A DNA stretch of 64,000 nucleotides. Origin: Arabidopsis thaliana (Eukaryota; Streptophyta; Magnoliopsida; Brassicales; Brassicaceae). Of this stretch, positions 24,319 to 32,952 are shown piece after piece. A model generated the notes under the pieces. The model was not told the origin of the DNA. It saw only the letters and a list, made by a program, of their open reading frames with translations, and did no database searches. The DNA is taken from NCBI RefSeq assembly GCF_000001735.4, contig NC_003070.9, forward strand, positions 124,001 through 188,000, given 5' to 3'. Each line of letters begins with the position of its first letter. Position 1 is the first letter of the stretch. A program made the translations under genes and the position numbers.

Positions 24319-25761
24319 TTAGTGGGACGTCTCTTGGTTGATATCTCGCTGGTGCGTTTTCCACTTTAACAAAACTTCACCAAATGACTTGCTGGACAAT
24401 CCATCGTCACCCAAGACTCTAACAACTCCTTCTTTCAACTCCTTCACTTTATTTCCTATGGCTTTTCCCTCTTCACCTTCCATCAGTGCCTTCACCACTC
24501 TCACCACTTCTTCCCTCCGTACAATCCCATCTTCACCCGCATGGATTCTTAGAGCCGCTCCAACATCCTCCACGAGTAGCAATGTATTCATCTTTTGCTC
24601 CGCGAATAAAGGCCACGCTATGAGTGGTACACCGTTTACAATGCTTTCTAAGGTCGAATTCCATCCACAGTGTGTTAAAAACCCGCATGTGGATGGATGA
24701 GCCAGGATTTGAACCTGTGGAGCCCATGATGGAACCACCAAACCTTTCTCTTTGGTTCGGTCTAAGAACCCAATTGGTAAAAACGAAAAGGGGTCTGTCT
24801 CGCTGTGTGGATTGAAATACGACGAACTAACTATCTCGCTTGGACTTCGTATGACCCAAATAAACCGTTTTCCGCTCTCCGCAAGACCAATAGCAAGCTC
24901 ATTAAACTGCTCACATGTAAGTGTTCCGCCGCTTCCAAATGATATGTATAGAACCGAGCCGAATGGTTGGTTGTCTAGCCAACTTAAACATCCGAACTTG
25001 TCTTCCAAGTTAACATTAGATGAACTTGTGTTAACCAGCGGCCCAATCGGGTATACCGTTGGTTTATCAGGAGCCGGTTCTTGTAAGGCCTTTATTGCAT
25101 TCGACTCTAAATCAACGAAGGAATTCACTAGAATCCCTTTAGCTTCTTTGTACCTCTTGGTGTTATGGAGAAGCAATTTGTATGCGTCGTCGTTTCGGTC
25201 TTGAACCGTATCAAGAAAGTCCTTACCGGTTATCGGGACACAGCCGGGAATCTTAAGCGGTTCGGTTAAGTACCTAAACTCACACGACACCGTTTTGTCT
25301 AGTTTCGGCAAGTGAAGAAAAAACGACAAGACGTTTGCATTGGATGCATAGAAAATGTATGGTGACACGTGGAAGTCAACGGCCACGTCGAACGCATCCG
25401 CACCAAACATATCGACGACGAGAACCGCCGGGAGACTTTTCTTCGTTGATAAAGAGCCAAAAAGCTCCCGGAGCGCCGGATTGGAACGAGTCATGGTGAG
25501 CATGGCCCGAGTTTCGATTCGCGCTGTGGAGGGAACATCGGAAAGATCGGCGGGAGGGAGAAATACGGAGGCTATGGAGGAAGGGAGAGAGTTGAGAACG
25601 GATCTTTGTGCCTTAGACGGCGAAGTTTCACCGGAGATGATCATTGTGACGGTGAAACAGTCGTGCTGAACGAGTCGCTTTGCTAACTCGACGAATGGGA
25701 TAAGGTGACCCATACCGGGACTCGGCATGATTGCTATGTGTGGAGTGTTTGCTTCCGCCAT
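24319..25761 (-). CDS. UGT72B2: UDP-glycosyltransferase UGT72B2
   Basis: This family-1 glycosyltransferase transfers glucose from UDP-glucose to small phenolics in the cytosol. The close paralogue UGT72B1 acts on chloro-phenols and monolignols. One exon gives 480 residues from the ATG at 25761; an in-frame ATG upstream exists but MAEANTPHIAIMPSPG is the family start. Catalytic His19 (GMGHL) and Asp117 (VVDMFG) are present. The PSPG box runs from WAPQVQILAHP through HCGWNSTLES to AEQ, with final Gln favouring UDP-glucose. The gene is the left half of a tandem pair with UGT72B3 at 30566, same strand, very similar along its whole length. Substrate is inferred from the family only. Confidence 0.96.
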   Translation of the reverse strand: MAEANTPHIAIMPSPGMGHLIPFVELAKRLVQHDCFTVTMIISGETSPSKAQRSVLNSLPSSIASVFLPPADLSDVPSTARIETRAMLTMTRSNPALRELFGSLSTKKSLPAVLVVDMFGADAFDVAVDFHVSPYIFYASNANVLSFFLHLPKLDKTVSCEFRYLTEPLKIPGCVPITGKDFLDTVQDRNDDAYKLLLHNTKRYKEAKGILVNSFVDLESNAIKALQEPAPDKPTVYPIGPLVNTSSSNVNLEDKFGCLSWLDNQPFGSVLYISFGSGGTLTCEQFNELAIGLAESGKRFIWVIRSPSEIVSSSYFNPHSETDPFSFLPIGFLDRTKEKGLVVPSWAPQVQILAHPSTCGFLTHCGWNSTLESIVNGVPLIAWPLFAEQKMNTLLLVEDVGAALRIHAGEDGIVRREEVVRVVKALMEGEEGKAIGNKVKELKEGVVRVLGDDGLSSKSFGEVLLKWKTHQRDINQETSH

Positions 25762-25945
25762 TAAGAGTAGAATTTTCTTTATTCTTATTTCTTGAAAAAT
25801 ATCTATGCTCATTTATTTTATTTATGGTACGTTGTAGTAGCTTTATAGATCATGCTCGTGGTTATAGTTCTGTGGGAAATGGGAATTTCCTTTTTTTTGG
25901 TTCTTTTTTTGTTTGGTTCGTTTTGTGTGGACTCTATTTGGGTGG

Positions 25946-25979
25946 CGACGAATGGGATGAGGTGACCCATACCGGGACT
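25946..25979 (-). pseudogene. 34-nt fragment of a UGT72B coding sequence in the UGT72B2 promoter
   Basis: CGACGAATGGGATGAGGTGA and the next 14 bases equal UGT72B2 positions 25689-25722 with one mismatch. They correspond to the MPSPGMGHLIPFV region on the minus strand. The flank just before it (TTTTGTGTGGACT) also matches the UGT72B3 upstream region near 32234. It is probably a scar of unequal exchange or gene conversion within the tandem array. Confidence 0.75.
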
Positions 25980-26374
25980 AAAGATAAGTATGTGGTAAAA
26001 TCAATTGGTTTATTATTGTGGAACCGCTTTGGTCCAGTAGGAATCTTTCATCTTGCTGAGTGGCAAGCTGTTAGATTTGATCTCAAGAGAGACTTGTGCA
26101 AGAGCATGTGATATACTTGATGCAAATGTGCCTGATTAGCCGGTGACCTGCTTAAGTGATCACTTTCACAACAATATTCTCATGATTCTAACCCTGAGCA
26201 AATGCCTTATGAGAAGAAGGGCTTGGTTTTGACCAGAGTTGTGTCCGTTGATTATTATGACCATAGTTCTGCGGAGAAGATCTGACTTGGTGAGAGTCTT
26301 CTCCACATCTGGTAGTGGAATCAACATAATGATTTGTGGTTGAGGCCCAATAGAAAATTTTCACAAAGTTTCCC
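25980..26374. other. Region upstream of UGT72B2 with a weak minus-strand ORF
   Basis: A 67-codon minus-strand ORF (26188-26391, starting MMDLFEGNFVKIF) is rich in Ser, Gln and His and overlaps the 3' end of the ubiquitin-like relic in another frame. It may be part of a recalled small unknown locus (AT1G01400), but I cannot set its exons. Confidence 0.3.
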
Positions 26375-26620
26375 TCAAATAGATCCATCAATTTTTCTAA
26401 CTAACACACAGCAACAGTGAGTGCACCCATACGACGGATAATCTTGTGCACGCTTAAAATTTTCCCAAATTGTGATCAACTTCGTATAGAAAGTATTGAC
26501 AACCCTGTTTATGATACCATACAATCTCTGCTCAATCTGATACAACTTTGAAACAGTATTATTCTCTGCTTTAATCGTTTCAACAATCTTTCCACTAGCT
26601 AATTTCACAAAGAGAAACCT
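26375..26620 (-). pseudogene. Ubiquitin-like coding relic
   Basis: The minus-strand frame reads RFLFVKLASGKIVETIKAEN, then NTVSKLYQIEQRL, WENFKRAQDY and THCCCVLVRKIDG before a stop. Aligned to plant ubiquitin, this follows the order FVK..GK, a TI/TV at the same distance, LEDGRTLADY (here WENFKRAQDY) and STLHLVLRLRGG (here THCCCVLVRKIDG). The FVK to DY distance is 56 residues against 54 in ubiquitin. The start codon position reads AGG at 26618-26620, one base from ATG. Identity is low, and no database check was possible. It may be a decayed ubiquitin gene or a diverged ubiquitin-fold protein whose true first exon lies upstream. Confidence 0.5.
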
Positions 26621-27157
26621 CTTGCCTATTGTCTCTCTCTCCGTAGATATTTGATTGGGTGTAGTCTTATGTTGCCTACGTCTGCTTTTTTCTCAAGATA
26701 TTTTTTTATAGTTGCTTGCTTAGCAAGAAACTTTATTAAAAAGGTAATAAGAAAGCAGAATGGAAAGAATTTGAAATTGGGAAAGATTGGATTTAGATCA
26801 TTATCGTATACTTTGTGGATATTTTCATGGTTTTGCTGCTTTATATATAAACTAGCTCAAAATTTTATGGAACCGAATATTTTCAATGAAAACAATATGA
26901 AATAACCTAATCTACACACATGGGTTTTCTAACCAATACATGATTCATATTGTTGGTCTGCAATTCATTTTACATAGCATTGCAAATATCACGATGGGTT
27001 AACCAACAAATGTAGGTTTCTTATAGAAGCAAAAATCACGGAATTCAGAAAAAGCAAAGCAAAGCAAAGCAAAGCAAACCTAAATGAAGTTTTTATGGAA
27101 ACAAATGACCCTTGGCGACTTTACTGAAGATTTTCATCCAAAGCAGAGTGATCCTGA
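26621..27157. other. Intergenic, AT-rich
   Basis: This stretch lies between the ubiquitin-like relic and the 3' end of the Ser/Thr-rich gene at 27158. I see only an AAAGC microsatellite and short AT-rich ORFs. Confidence 0.5.
27051..27075 (+). repeat. (AAAGC)5 microsatellite
   Basis: Five perfect AAAGC units run here, flanked by AA and AAACC. It lies about 80 bp past the stop codon of the minus-strand gene at 27158, so probably in its 3' UTR. Confidence 0.95.
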
Positions 27158-28149
27158 TCATGTCCTGGAGCCATGGATGGTTGTGGTAGTAGTGTTGGTG
27201 AGAGTGGCTGTGGGAGTTTTGAGGTGAGCATTCCTCAGCTCCTTTTTGCTTTGTATATCTCTGCTTGGTAAAGGATAAGCTAATTCATAGGCGCGACGCT
27301 GCAGGATGATTACACAAAGAGTAAATCTTATTGTTGTGAGTTGTTGGTTTTCGAAACAAAAAGGTCCATCATACAAGGAACGTTGTACTTACATCATCGT
27401 GACTGTTTGCTGACATGGTTCCTATTCCAGATGAAGAAGGCAAGTCTGGTTCTTGCGGTCCATACCATGGAAACACCGCACCCGAGCAAACCTCATCGAA
27501 AACTGGTAGTCTTTTATGTCTTGGGAAGGCAGAGCCCGGTGACCGGTCTTTCTCAATCGTCCTAATTTGAAGTCCAGCAGAAGGTGACGGTTCTTGCGTC
27601 GCTGTTGTATTAGAAAATGAAGACAAGTCTGGCTTTGGAGTCACATTGACAGAAGGCGACGAAGCATGGGTGGTTGTGGAATTGCTGAGATGCGATTCTT
27701 GTGATTGAAGATGTAGTACTGATCTCGGACCCTGCAGATGAACAAACACAAAACAAGCGGCTGGTTATATTTGACTCTGGAACAAACACAAAACATTTTC
27801 GAAGCTGGAAGATTCTTGTGATTGAACAATTGGTGATTCAAGATTCTACATATGATGAACAAATACAAAGAAGTCGTTGTACGATTCTTCATGATCACTT
27901 AAGAGAATACCAACAGAGAAGGAAACCTTACCGTTTGGTTGATTTGGGTACTCTGATTTAGCGTTTCCTCAGACCTACGGGGAGATGATGCAGAGGCGGA
28001 TTCTGCACGATGAACAAACACAAAGAAGAAGTGCTTTTGGTTATATATGATTCCTCAGAAATATAGAAAAAGAAAAGAACCTTACCATCTGGTTTCGTTG
28101 GCGTTTCGTGATCCACCTCGTTCCTCGCAATTGGCTCCTCTCTCTCCAT
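27158..28149 (-). CDS. Unknown Ser/Thr/Pro-rich protein built by exon duplication
   Basis: I do not recognise the family; the position suggests AT1G01405. Exons 28086-28149, 27932-28002, 27393-27731 and 27158-27298 have good splice sites and close in phase to give 204 residues. The protein starts MEREEPIARNEVDHE. It is rich in Ser, Thr and Pro (SSPSVNVTPKPDLSSFS) and ends in a Thr run (TATLTNTTTTTIHGS). No membrane segment or known domain is visible, so it is probably disordered. A TATA box sits about 110 bp before the ATG. The sequence TTTTGTGTTTGTTCATC stands just before the acceptor of both exon 2 and exon 3, and decayed copies lie inside the intron between them. The gene therefore grew by tandem duplication of an intron-exon unit. 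Confidence 0.65.
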
Positions 28150-28256
28150 CGAAACAAGTCCAAGTCTCGCTGTATTCAACGTCGTCTGATCAAGAAGAAA
28201 TAAAAGATTCCGATAACTGATCAAGAAAAGAAAACAAGTTCAAGTCTCTGTACGTG

Positions 28257-28265
28257 TATTTATAG
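28257..28265 (-). promoter_or_regulatory. TATA box of the Ser/Thr-rich gene
   Basis: CTATAAATA reads on the minus strand about 110 bp before the ATG at 28149. Confidence 0.65.
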
Positions 28266-28765
28266 TCTCAGTGTATTAATATTTTCTTTTTCCCCTGAAC
28301 GTTTATATGTATAATTTTAATAATTACACTTGGATGAAACCAGAGATGATAATTAAATAAATTAAGGAACTTTTTGAGAAAATAGTTTTATTTGGTATAC
28401 GTGTGAGAGCCTAATAAACCTGATCCGGTTCAGGGGGAATGGTTAAATGTTAAGTACACGAGAATTCTAACCAATTAATGATTTCGTCTGAGCAGTTTTC
28501 ATTTGTCTTTGATCATGGCTCTGTTTTTTATTTATTTTCTGACTTGGTCTGTATCGACTTTTATTTAATTCAGTATTTTTATAGTTTGATGACAAAAAAT
28601 AAAAAATAAATATATAGAACTTCTTTTATTATTTTCTTTTTATTTTTCTTTTTCAATTGGATATTGTTTTTATATAAGAAATTATGAACAAAATATTTAG
28701 AAAATCTTAACGAGAAAATCAATCCAACTTATATATACAAATTAGGAATACAAAACCCCTCACTC

Positions 28766-28773
28766 TATAAATA
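28766..28773 (+). promoter_or_regulatory. TATA box of APUM22
   Basis: TATAAATA lies 67 bp before the ATG at 28833 and 347 bp before the ATG of the long APUM22 frame at 29113. The spacing fits 28833 as the original start codon. Confidence 0.65.
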
Positions 28774-28832
28774 CCAATCCAACATTCATGGTTCATCTCC
28801 ATACACAATTGACTAATTAATTCCTTAAAATT

Positions 28833-29108
28833 ATGGAGAGCATCAATGACAAAACTCAGCCACATACCAGGCGCTTGCAGAGACTAATGACTAGTTCCGA
28901 AGAAACTGACATGGACGATTTTCTTTTGATCCTCGGTAGGTCAGATGAAGTCCCTAAGTTTGCGAATATACTAGCGTTAGATTTGGATCTCTTCGTCATA
29001 ATCATTAGAGACTAAGTAGGCTTACGTCGCTTCATGAAGATATTCGGAATATCAGACGATATCAACACAATCCTTCTCTACCCTATATATCATGATGAGA
29101 TTCTAGGA
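28833..29108 (+). pseudogene. Broken N-terminal extension of APUM22
   Basis: A frame starts at ATG 28833 (MESINDKTQPHTRRL) and is open for 60 codons to TAA at 29013. Past that stop the same frame continues with protein-like text (FMKIFGISDDINTILLYP) to a TGA at 29106-29108. The Pumilio body at 29113 is in another frame. So a stop and a frame change separate the promoter-near start from the repeats. Confidence 0.55.
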
Positions 29109-29112
29109 GATT

Positions 29113-30198
29113 ATGACTCATGAACGCGGCTATGATTTGGCGTCACAAGTACTAAACATTTGCAACGTACATCACAAGAAACTGTTTTGCCATATCACGT
29201 ACCGTCACTTGTTGGTCTTGTCGAGTGACGATAACGGTTGCGTCATACTCAAGAAAGTTATAACAATAGCTGATGATTTCTTGAAAGATGAATTCCTTGA
29301 CCTAATCGCACAGCACGCTCACTCGCTAAGCATGCACGACTTAGGAATCTCCCTAATCCAGCACGTGCTTGAGCTTGATTTTACAAAGAAAACCACACAA
29401 GACGACAAGCGCTTGCACGAGCTAATGGCTGAGTTTGATGAGGTTCTCTCGACATCAGTAACAGCAGATGTTGATAAGCTCCATAAGCTTGCCTCGAAGC
29501 TAATGTTAGATTCTGATCTCTTTTTCGAGTTTGTCATAACAAGACGAGGCTCGCTCATGATTCAAATTATCCTAGGAAAATCCGAAGAAGTCGACCAAGT
29601 TATTTTGGCGGGAGTGAAGCAAAGGTTCATCGATGTTACAACAAACTTTTACGGGTATCGCATCATGATACAAACCATAAAAGTTTTCAAGAAAAGAGGT
29701 GATTTGAAAGTGTACGACCAAATCCTACGCCTAATCGGAGTCCACGCTCTCTACCTAACAAAGGACCCTGATATGGGAAACAAGACGTTTCAACACGCTA
29801 TTAATCTACACCACCAGGATTGTACGACATTCATCGCGTGTGGGCTTCAAAGCCACTACATTGAGCTTTCGTTTCTGAAACATGGAAGCAAAATTGTGGA
29901 GATGCTTATCGATGACCGTATTTCGATGGTGCCTTTGGTTCTACTCATGATGGAGATTGTCAAGTGTGATGAAGATACGTTGGTGAGATTGGCTACTGAT
30001 GAATATGGGAATAACATTTTGAAAAAGTTTCTGGCACTTGCCAAAGAGCATAAGGAAGATTTCTTTGGTGATCTTGTTGACAAGTTGAATCCTTTACTCG
30101 ATAGTTTGCGCGGGACTCTCGGAGAAAACATTGTAGCAATCATCGACTCAGAAACAGAGATGGTTAAGGATCGAATTGTTTCACAAGGAAATAATTAG
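29113..30198 (+). CDS. APUM22: Pumilio-family RNA-binding protein APUM22
   Basis: Pumilio (Puf) proteins bind 3' UTRs and control mRNA stability or translation. This single-exon frame of 361 residues starts MTHERGYDLASQVLN. It carries a run of Puf-type helical repeats, with core helices such as GCVILKKVITIADD, LGISLIQHVLEL, GSLMIQIILGKSEEVDQVIL, YGYRIMIQTIKVF, GNKTFQHAI, HGSKIVEMLID and YGNNILKKFLALA. I count about seven repeats against eight in a standard domain. Several RNA-contact positions are unusual, so it is a divergent, perhaps fast-evolving member. It sits between the two UGT72B genes. Its N-terminus may have been lost (see 28833). Confidence 0.85.
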   Translation: MTHERGYDLASQVLNICNVHHKKLFCHITYRHLLVLSSDDNGCVILKKVITIADDFLKDEFLDLIAQHAHSLSMHDLGISLIQHVLELDFTKKTTQDDKRLHELMAEFDEVLSTSVTADVDKLHKLASKLMLDSDLFFEFVITRRGSLMIQIILGKSEEVDQVILAGVKQRFIDVTTNFYGYRIMIQTIKVFKKRGDLKVYDQILRLIGVHALYLTKDPDMGNKTFQHAINLHHQDCTTFIACGLQSHYIELSFLKHGSKIVEMLIDDRISMVPLVLLMMEIVKCDEDTLVRLATDEYGNNILKKFLALAKEHKEDFFGDLVDKLNPLLDSLRGTLGENIVAIIDSETEMVKDRIVSQGNN

Positions 30199-30565
30199 GG
30201 CTTTTATTTTGGGAATAGCTTTAGATGCTTAACCAGGTTTTTATTTTCGATTTTGTGTTGTGGATTTTTTCTATAAAACTATGCCATCTTAAAGTTGGGA
30301 TGTGAACCTAGTAGGCTTTTTATAGTTACATATGAGTTTTTATTTTTTTTTGAATATAATGTTAAATTAGATTCAAGAAAAAATAACGTTTTGTACATCA
30401 AATGCTAATGTTTCTTAAAATTCTGAACTTTGTTACATATGAGTTTTACTATTAAAGAATTGTTTAAAGGTAAACGAATGAAAGTAGGTTACCTTCTGAA
30501 ACTTTTTTTTTGATGTGTTTCATTTTATGTCAACTAACAGTTTATATATAAGACAAACAGAAAAT
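30199..30565. other. Short gap between convergent APUM22 and UGT72B3
   Basis: This is the AT-rich 3' flank of both genes. TTTTTATTTTTTTTTGAAT-type sequence at about 30340 fits polyadenylation regions. Nothing else is seen. Confidence 0.5.
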
Positions 30566-32011
30566 TCATAGAAATGATTCCTGTTCTTGGTCGATCTTTC
30601 GTTGGTGGGCTTTCCACTTCAACGAAACTTCATTAAGCGATTTGGTAGAGAATCCATCGTCCCTTAAGACTCTAACAGATCCTTCTTTCAACTCTTTCAT
30701 TTTTTTCCTTACCGCATTCCCTTCTTCTCCTTCTATCAATCCTTTTACCACTCTCGCCACTTCTTCCCTTCCTACGACCCCGTCTTCACCCAGTCGTGCT
30801 CTTAGAGCCGCACCAACATCCACGAGTAGCAATGCGTTCATCTTTTGCTCCGCGTATAACGGCCATGCTATGAGCGGTACACCGTTTACAATACTTTCTA
30901 GACTCGAATTCCATCCACAATGAGTTAAAAATCCACCTATAGATGTATGAGTCAGAATTTGAGCCTGTGGAGCCCATGACCCAACCACTAGACCTTTTTC
31001 TTTGGTTCGGTCTAAGAAGCCTTGTGGTAAAAACGAAAATGGATCATTTCGGCTTTGTGGATTGAAATACGATGAACTAGCTATCCCACTCGGACTTCGT
31101 ATGACCCAAAGAAACCGTTTTCCACTCTCCGCTAGGCCAAGAGCCAGCTCAATGAACTGCTCAAACGTGAGTGTTCCGCCGCTTCCAAAGGATACGTATA
31201 GAACCGACCCGAATGGTTGGTTGTCTAGCCAATTTAAACATTTGTACTCATCGTTCACGTCAGCATCGTGTGAACCCGAGTTAACCAACGGCCCAATCAG
31301 GTAAACCGGTGGTTTATCAGGAGCCGGTTCTTGTACAATCTTTATAGTGTTTGGCTCTAAATCGACGAAGGAATTCACTAGAATCCCTTCAGCTTCTTTG
31401 AATCTCTTGACGTTGTGTAGAAGCCATTTGTATGATTCATCTTTTCGGTCTTGACACGGATCGACGAAATCCTTACCGGTTATGGGGACACAACCGGGAA
31501 TAATAACCGGTTCGGTTAATTCCCTAAACTCACACGACACCGTTTCGTCTAGCTTCGGCAAGTGAAGCAGAAACGTGAGGACGTTGGCATTTGATGCATA
31601 GAAAATGTATGGCGACACGTGGAACTCAGCAGCCACGTCGAACGCATCCGTACCAAATAGATCGACGACGAGAACCGCCGGGAGACGTTTCTCCGCCGAT
31701 AACGAGCCAAAAAGCTCCCGGAGCGCCGGGTTGGAACGAGTCACGGTGAGCGATATCCGAGTTTCGATTCGAGCTGTCGAAGGAACGTCGGAAAGATCGG
31801 CGGGAGGGAGGAAGACGGAGGCTATGGAGGAAGGGAGAGAGTTGAGAACGGATCTTTGAGCCTTAGACGGAGGAGAATCGCCGGGGATGATGAAAGTGAC
31901 GGTGAAACCGTGATTGTCAAGGAGTCGCTTTGCTAACTCGACGAGTGGGATGAGGTGACCTATACCGGGACTTGGTATGATTGCTACATGTGGAGTGTTT
32001 CCATCTGCCAT
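30566..32011 (-). CDS. UGT72B3: UDP-glycosyltransferase UGT72B3
   Basis: This is the right half of the UGT72B tandem pair. One exon gives 481 residues from the ATG at 32011, the known length; MADGNTPHVAIIPSPG aligns with the UGT72B2 start. Catalytic His19 (GIGHL) and Asp117 (VVDLFG) are in place. The PSPG box runs from WAPQAQILTHT to AEQ, with GGFLTHCGWNSSLES. It lacks one residue of UGT72B2 just before GAALR (LLLVDVGAALR against LLLVEDVGAALR). It ends in a longer acidic tail (QRKIDQEQESFL). Glucosylation of phenolics is inferred from the family. Upstream sequence resembles that of UGT72B2 around TTTTGTGTGGACT. Confidence 0.96.
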   Translation of the reverse strand: MADGNTPHVAIIPSPGIGHLIPLVELAKRLLDNHGFTVTFIIPGDSPPSKAQRSVLNSLPSSIASVFLPPADLSDVPSTARIETRISLTVTRSNPALRELFGSLSAEKRLPAVLVVDLFGTDAFDVAAEFHVSPYIFYASNANVLTFLLHLPKLDETVSCEFRELTEPVIIPGCVPITGKDFVDPCQDRKDESYKWLLHNVKRFKEAEGILVNSFVDLEPNTIKIVQEPAPDKPPVYLIGPLVNSGSHDADVNDEYKCLNWLDNQPFGSVLYVSFGSGGTLTFEQFIELALGLAESGKRFLWVIRSPSGIASSSYFNPQSRNDPFSFLPQGFLDRTKEKGLVVGSWAPQAQILTHTSIGGFLTHCGWNSSLESIVNGVPLIAWPLYAEQKMNALLLVDVGAALRARLGEDGVVGREEVARVVKGLIEGEEGNAVRKKMKELKEGSVRVLRDDGFSTKSLNEVSLKWKAHQRKIDQEQESFL

Positions 32012-32952
32012 TTTTTGCATGAGTTGATAGAAAAAAAATCTTCTATCTTTAACTTGTTTTTTTTTCTTTTTTTTTATCTTGACTGACTAATAGTTGTTAT
32101 ATAGTCCCTTTGGCTTTTTTTTTTTTTTTAAGTTAATTTTACAAAGAACTTTTTTAACATTGCTTTAGTGATTAAAATAGTATTCTTTGGGATTATTTAT
32201 TTTGTTTTGTTTCATTCATTGATCCGTTTGGTTTTGTGTGGACTGTGGAGTGTATGGGTTTGTCGGCAATACTTTGATTGGAGCTAGATAAATGAAATAA
32301 GAAAATAGACAAGCAATATATTGTTTTTAGTATATCGCAGATCGTGAGGTTGAATTAAGATGATCGAATGACGACAAGAAAAGAAAAAGGGCAAATCATA
32401 TCTATATTTGTTTATTTTTTCCTTTTATAAGTGATAGATAAAAATGTCATTGTTGATGAAGCTGAATTAATATGATGTATACTGATAGTTGACTTTTGCC
32501 AGAAGAAATAGACGAATAATAAGCTATAACTATAAGTGTCATTCAATTACCGAAGATGGAGAGGAGGAAGTAACGCTCACTGTGAAATGGTAGGTACCAC
32601 CAAATTGAAATACCAATACGTGTTGAATGTGATAGTAACAACTAAATGGCCTACGTCATGAGAGGCGGCTCAATAATTTTATAGGCCATTGTTATGCAGA
32701 TCTGAATGATGGCCGATTTACAAGTTTTGGAAACTTTTGCATCGTTATTAATGTTTAAACATTTGGTTCCGTGGCCCATTTTTCCTGAATGTTAACGTTG
32801 GCTGAGGAAGTAAAACGACACGGCGTTTCATTCCCACATCAAAAAACGACAGTGCTTGTATTTGGACCCACGGAAGGTCCAATAATAAATGGGCTTTTTT
32901 ACGAGCAAACAAACAAACTAATTAGAAAACAACAGCACGTGAAGTCGAGAGG
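32012..32952. other. UGT72B3 promoter and TBL25 3' region
   Basis: This contains the UGT72B3 leader, poly-T/A tracts (for example 32057-32078 and 32117-32129) and the promoter block shared with UGT72B2 near 32228-32270. From about 32,780 it is probably the TBL25 3' UTR. Short plus ORFs here are not convincing. Confidence 0.5.

Larger units (their letters stand above)
28150..28832. other. Divergent promoter region of the Ser/Thr-rich gene and APUM22
   Basis: Two TATA boxes facing away from each other (28257-28265 minus and 28766-28773 plus) mark a divergent promoter. The middle is very AT-rich (28520-28740). No gene is visible. Confidence 0.55.

Noticed and set aside
24752-25204. 150-codon plus-strand frame
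   Set aside because: It is the reverse-strand shadow of UGT72B2; a similar shadow (31002-31304) exists in UGT72B3 because the genes are homologous.
27051-27075. AAAGC repeats as a CRISPR-like or regulatory array
   Set aside because: Units are only five bases with no spacers; it is a plain microsatellite.
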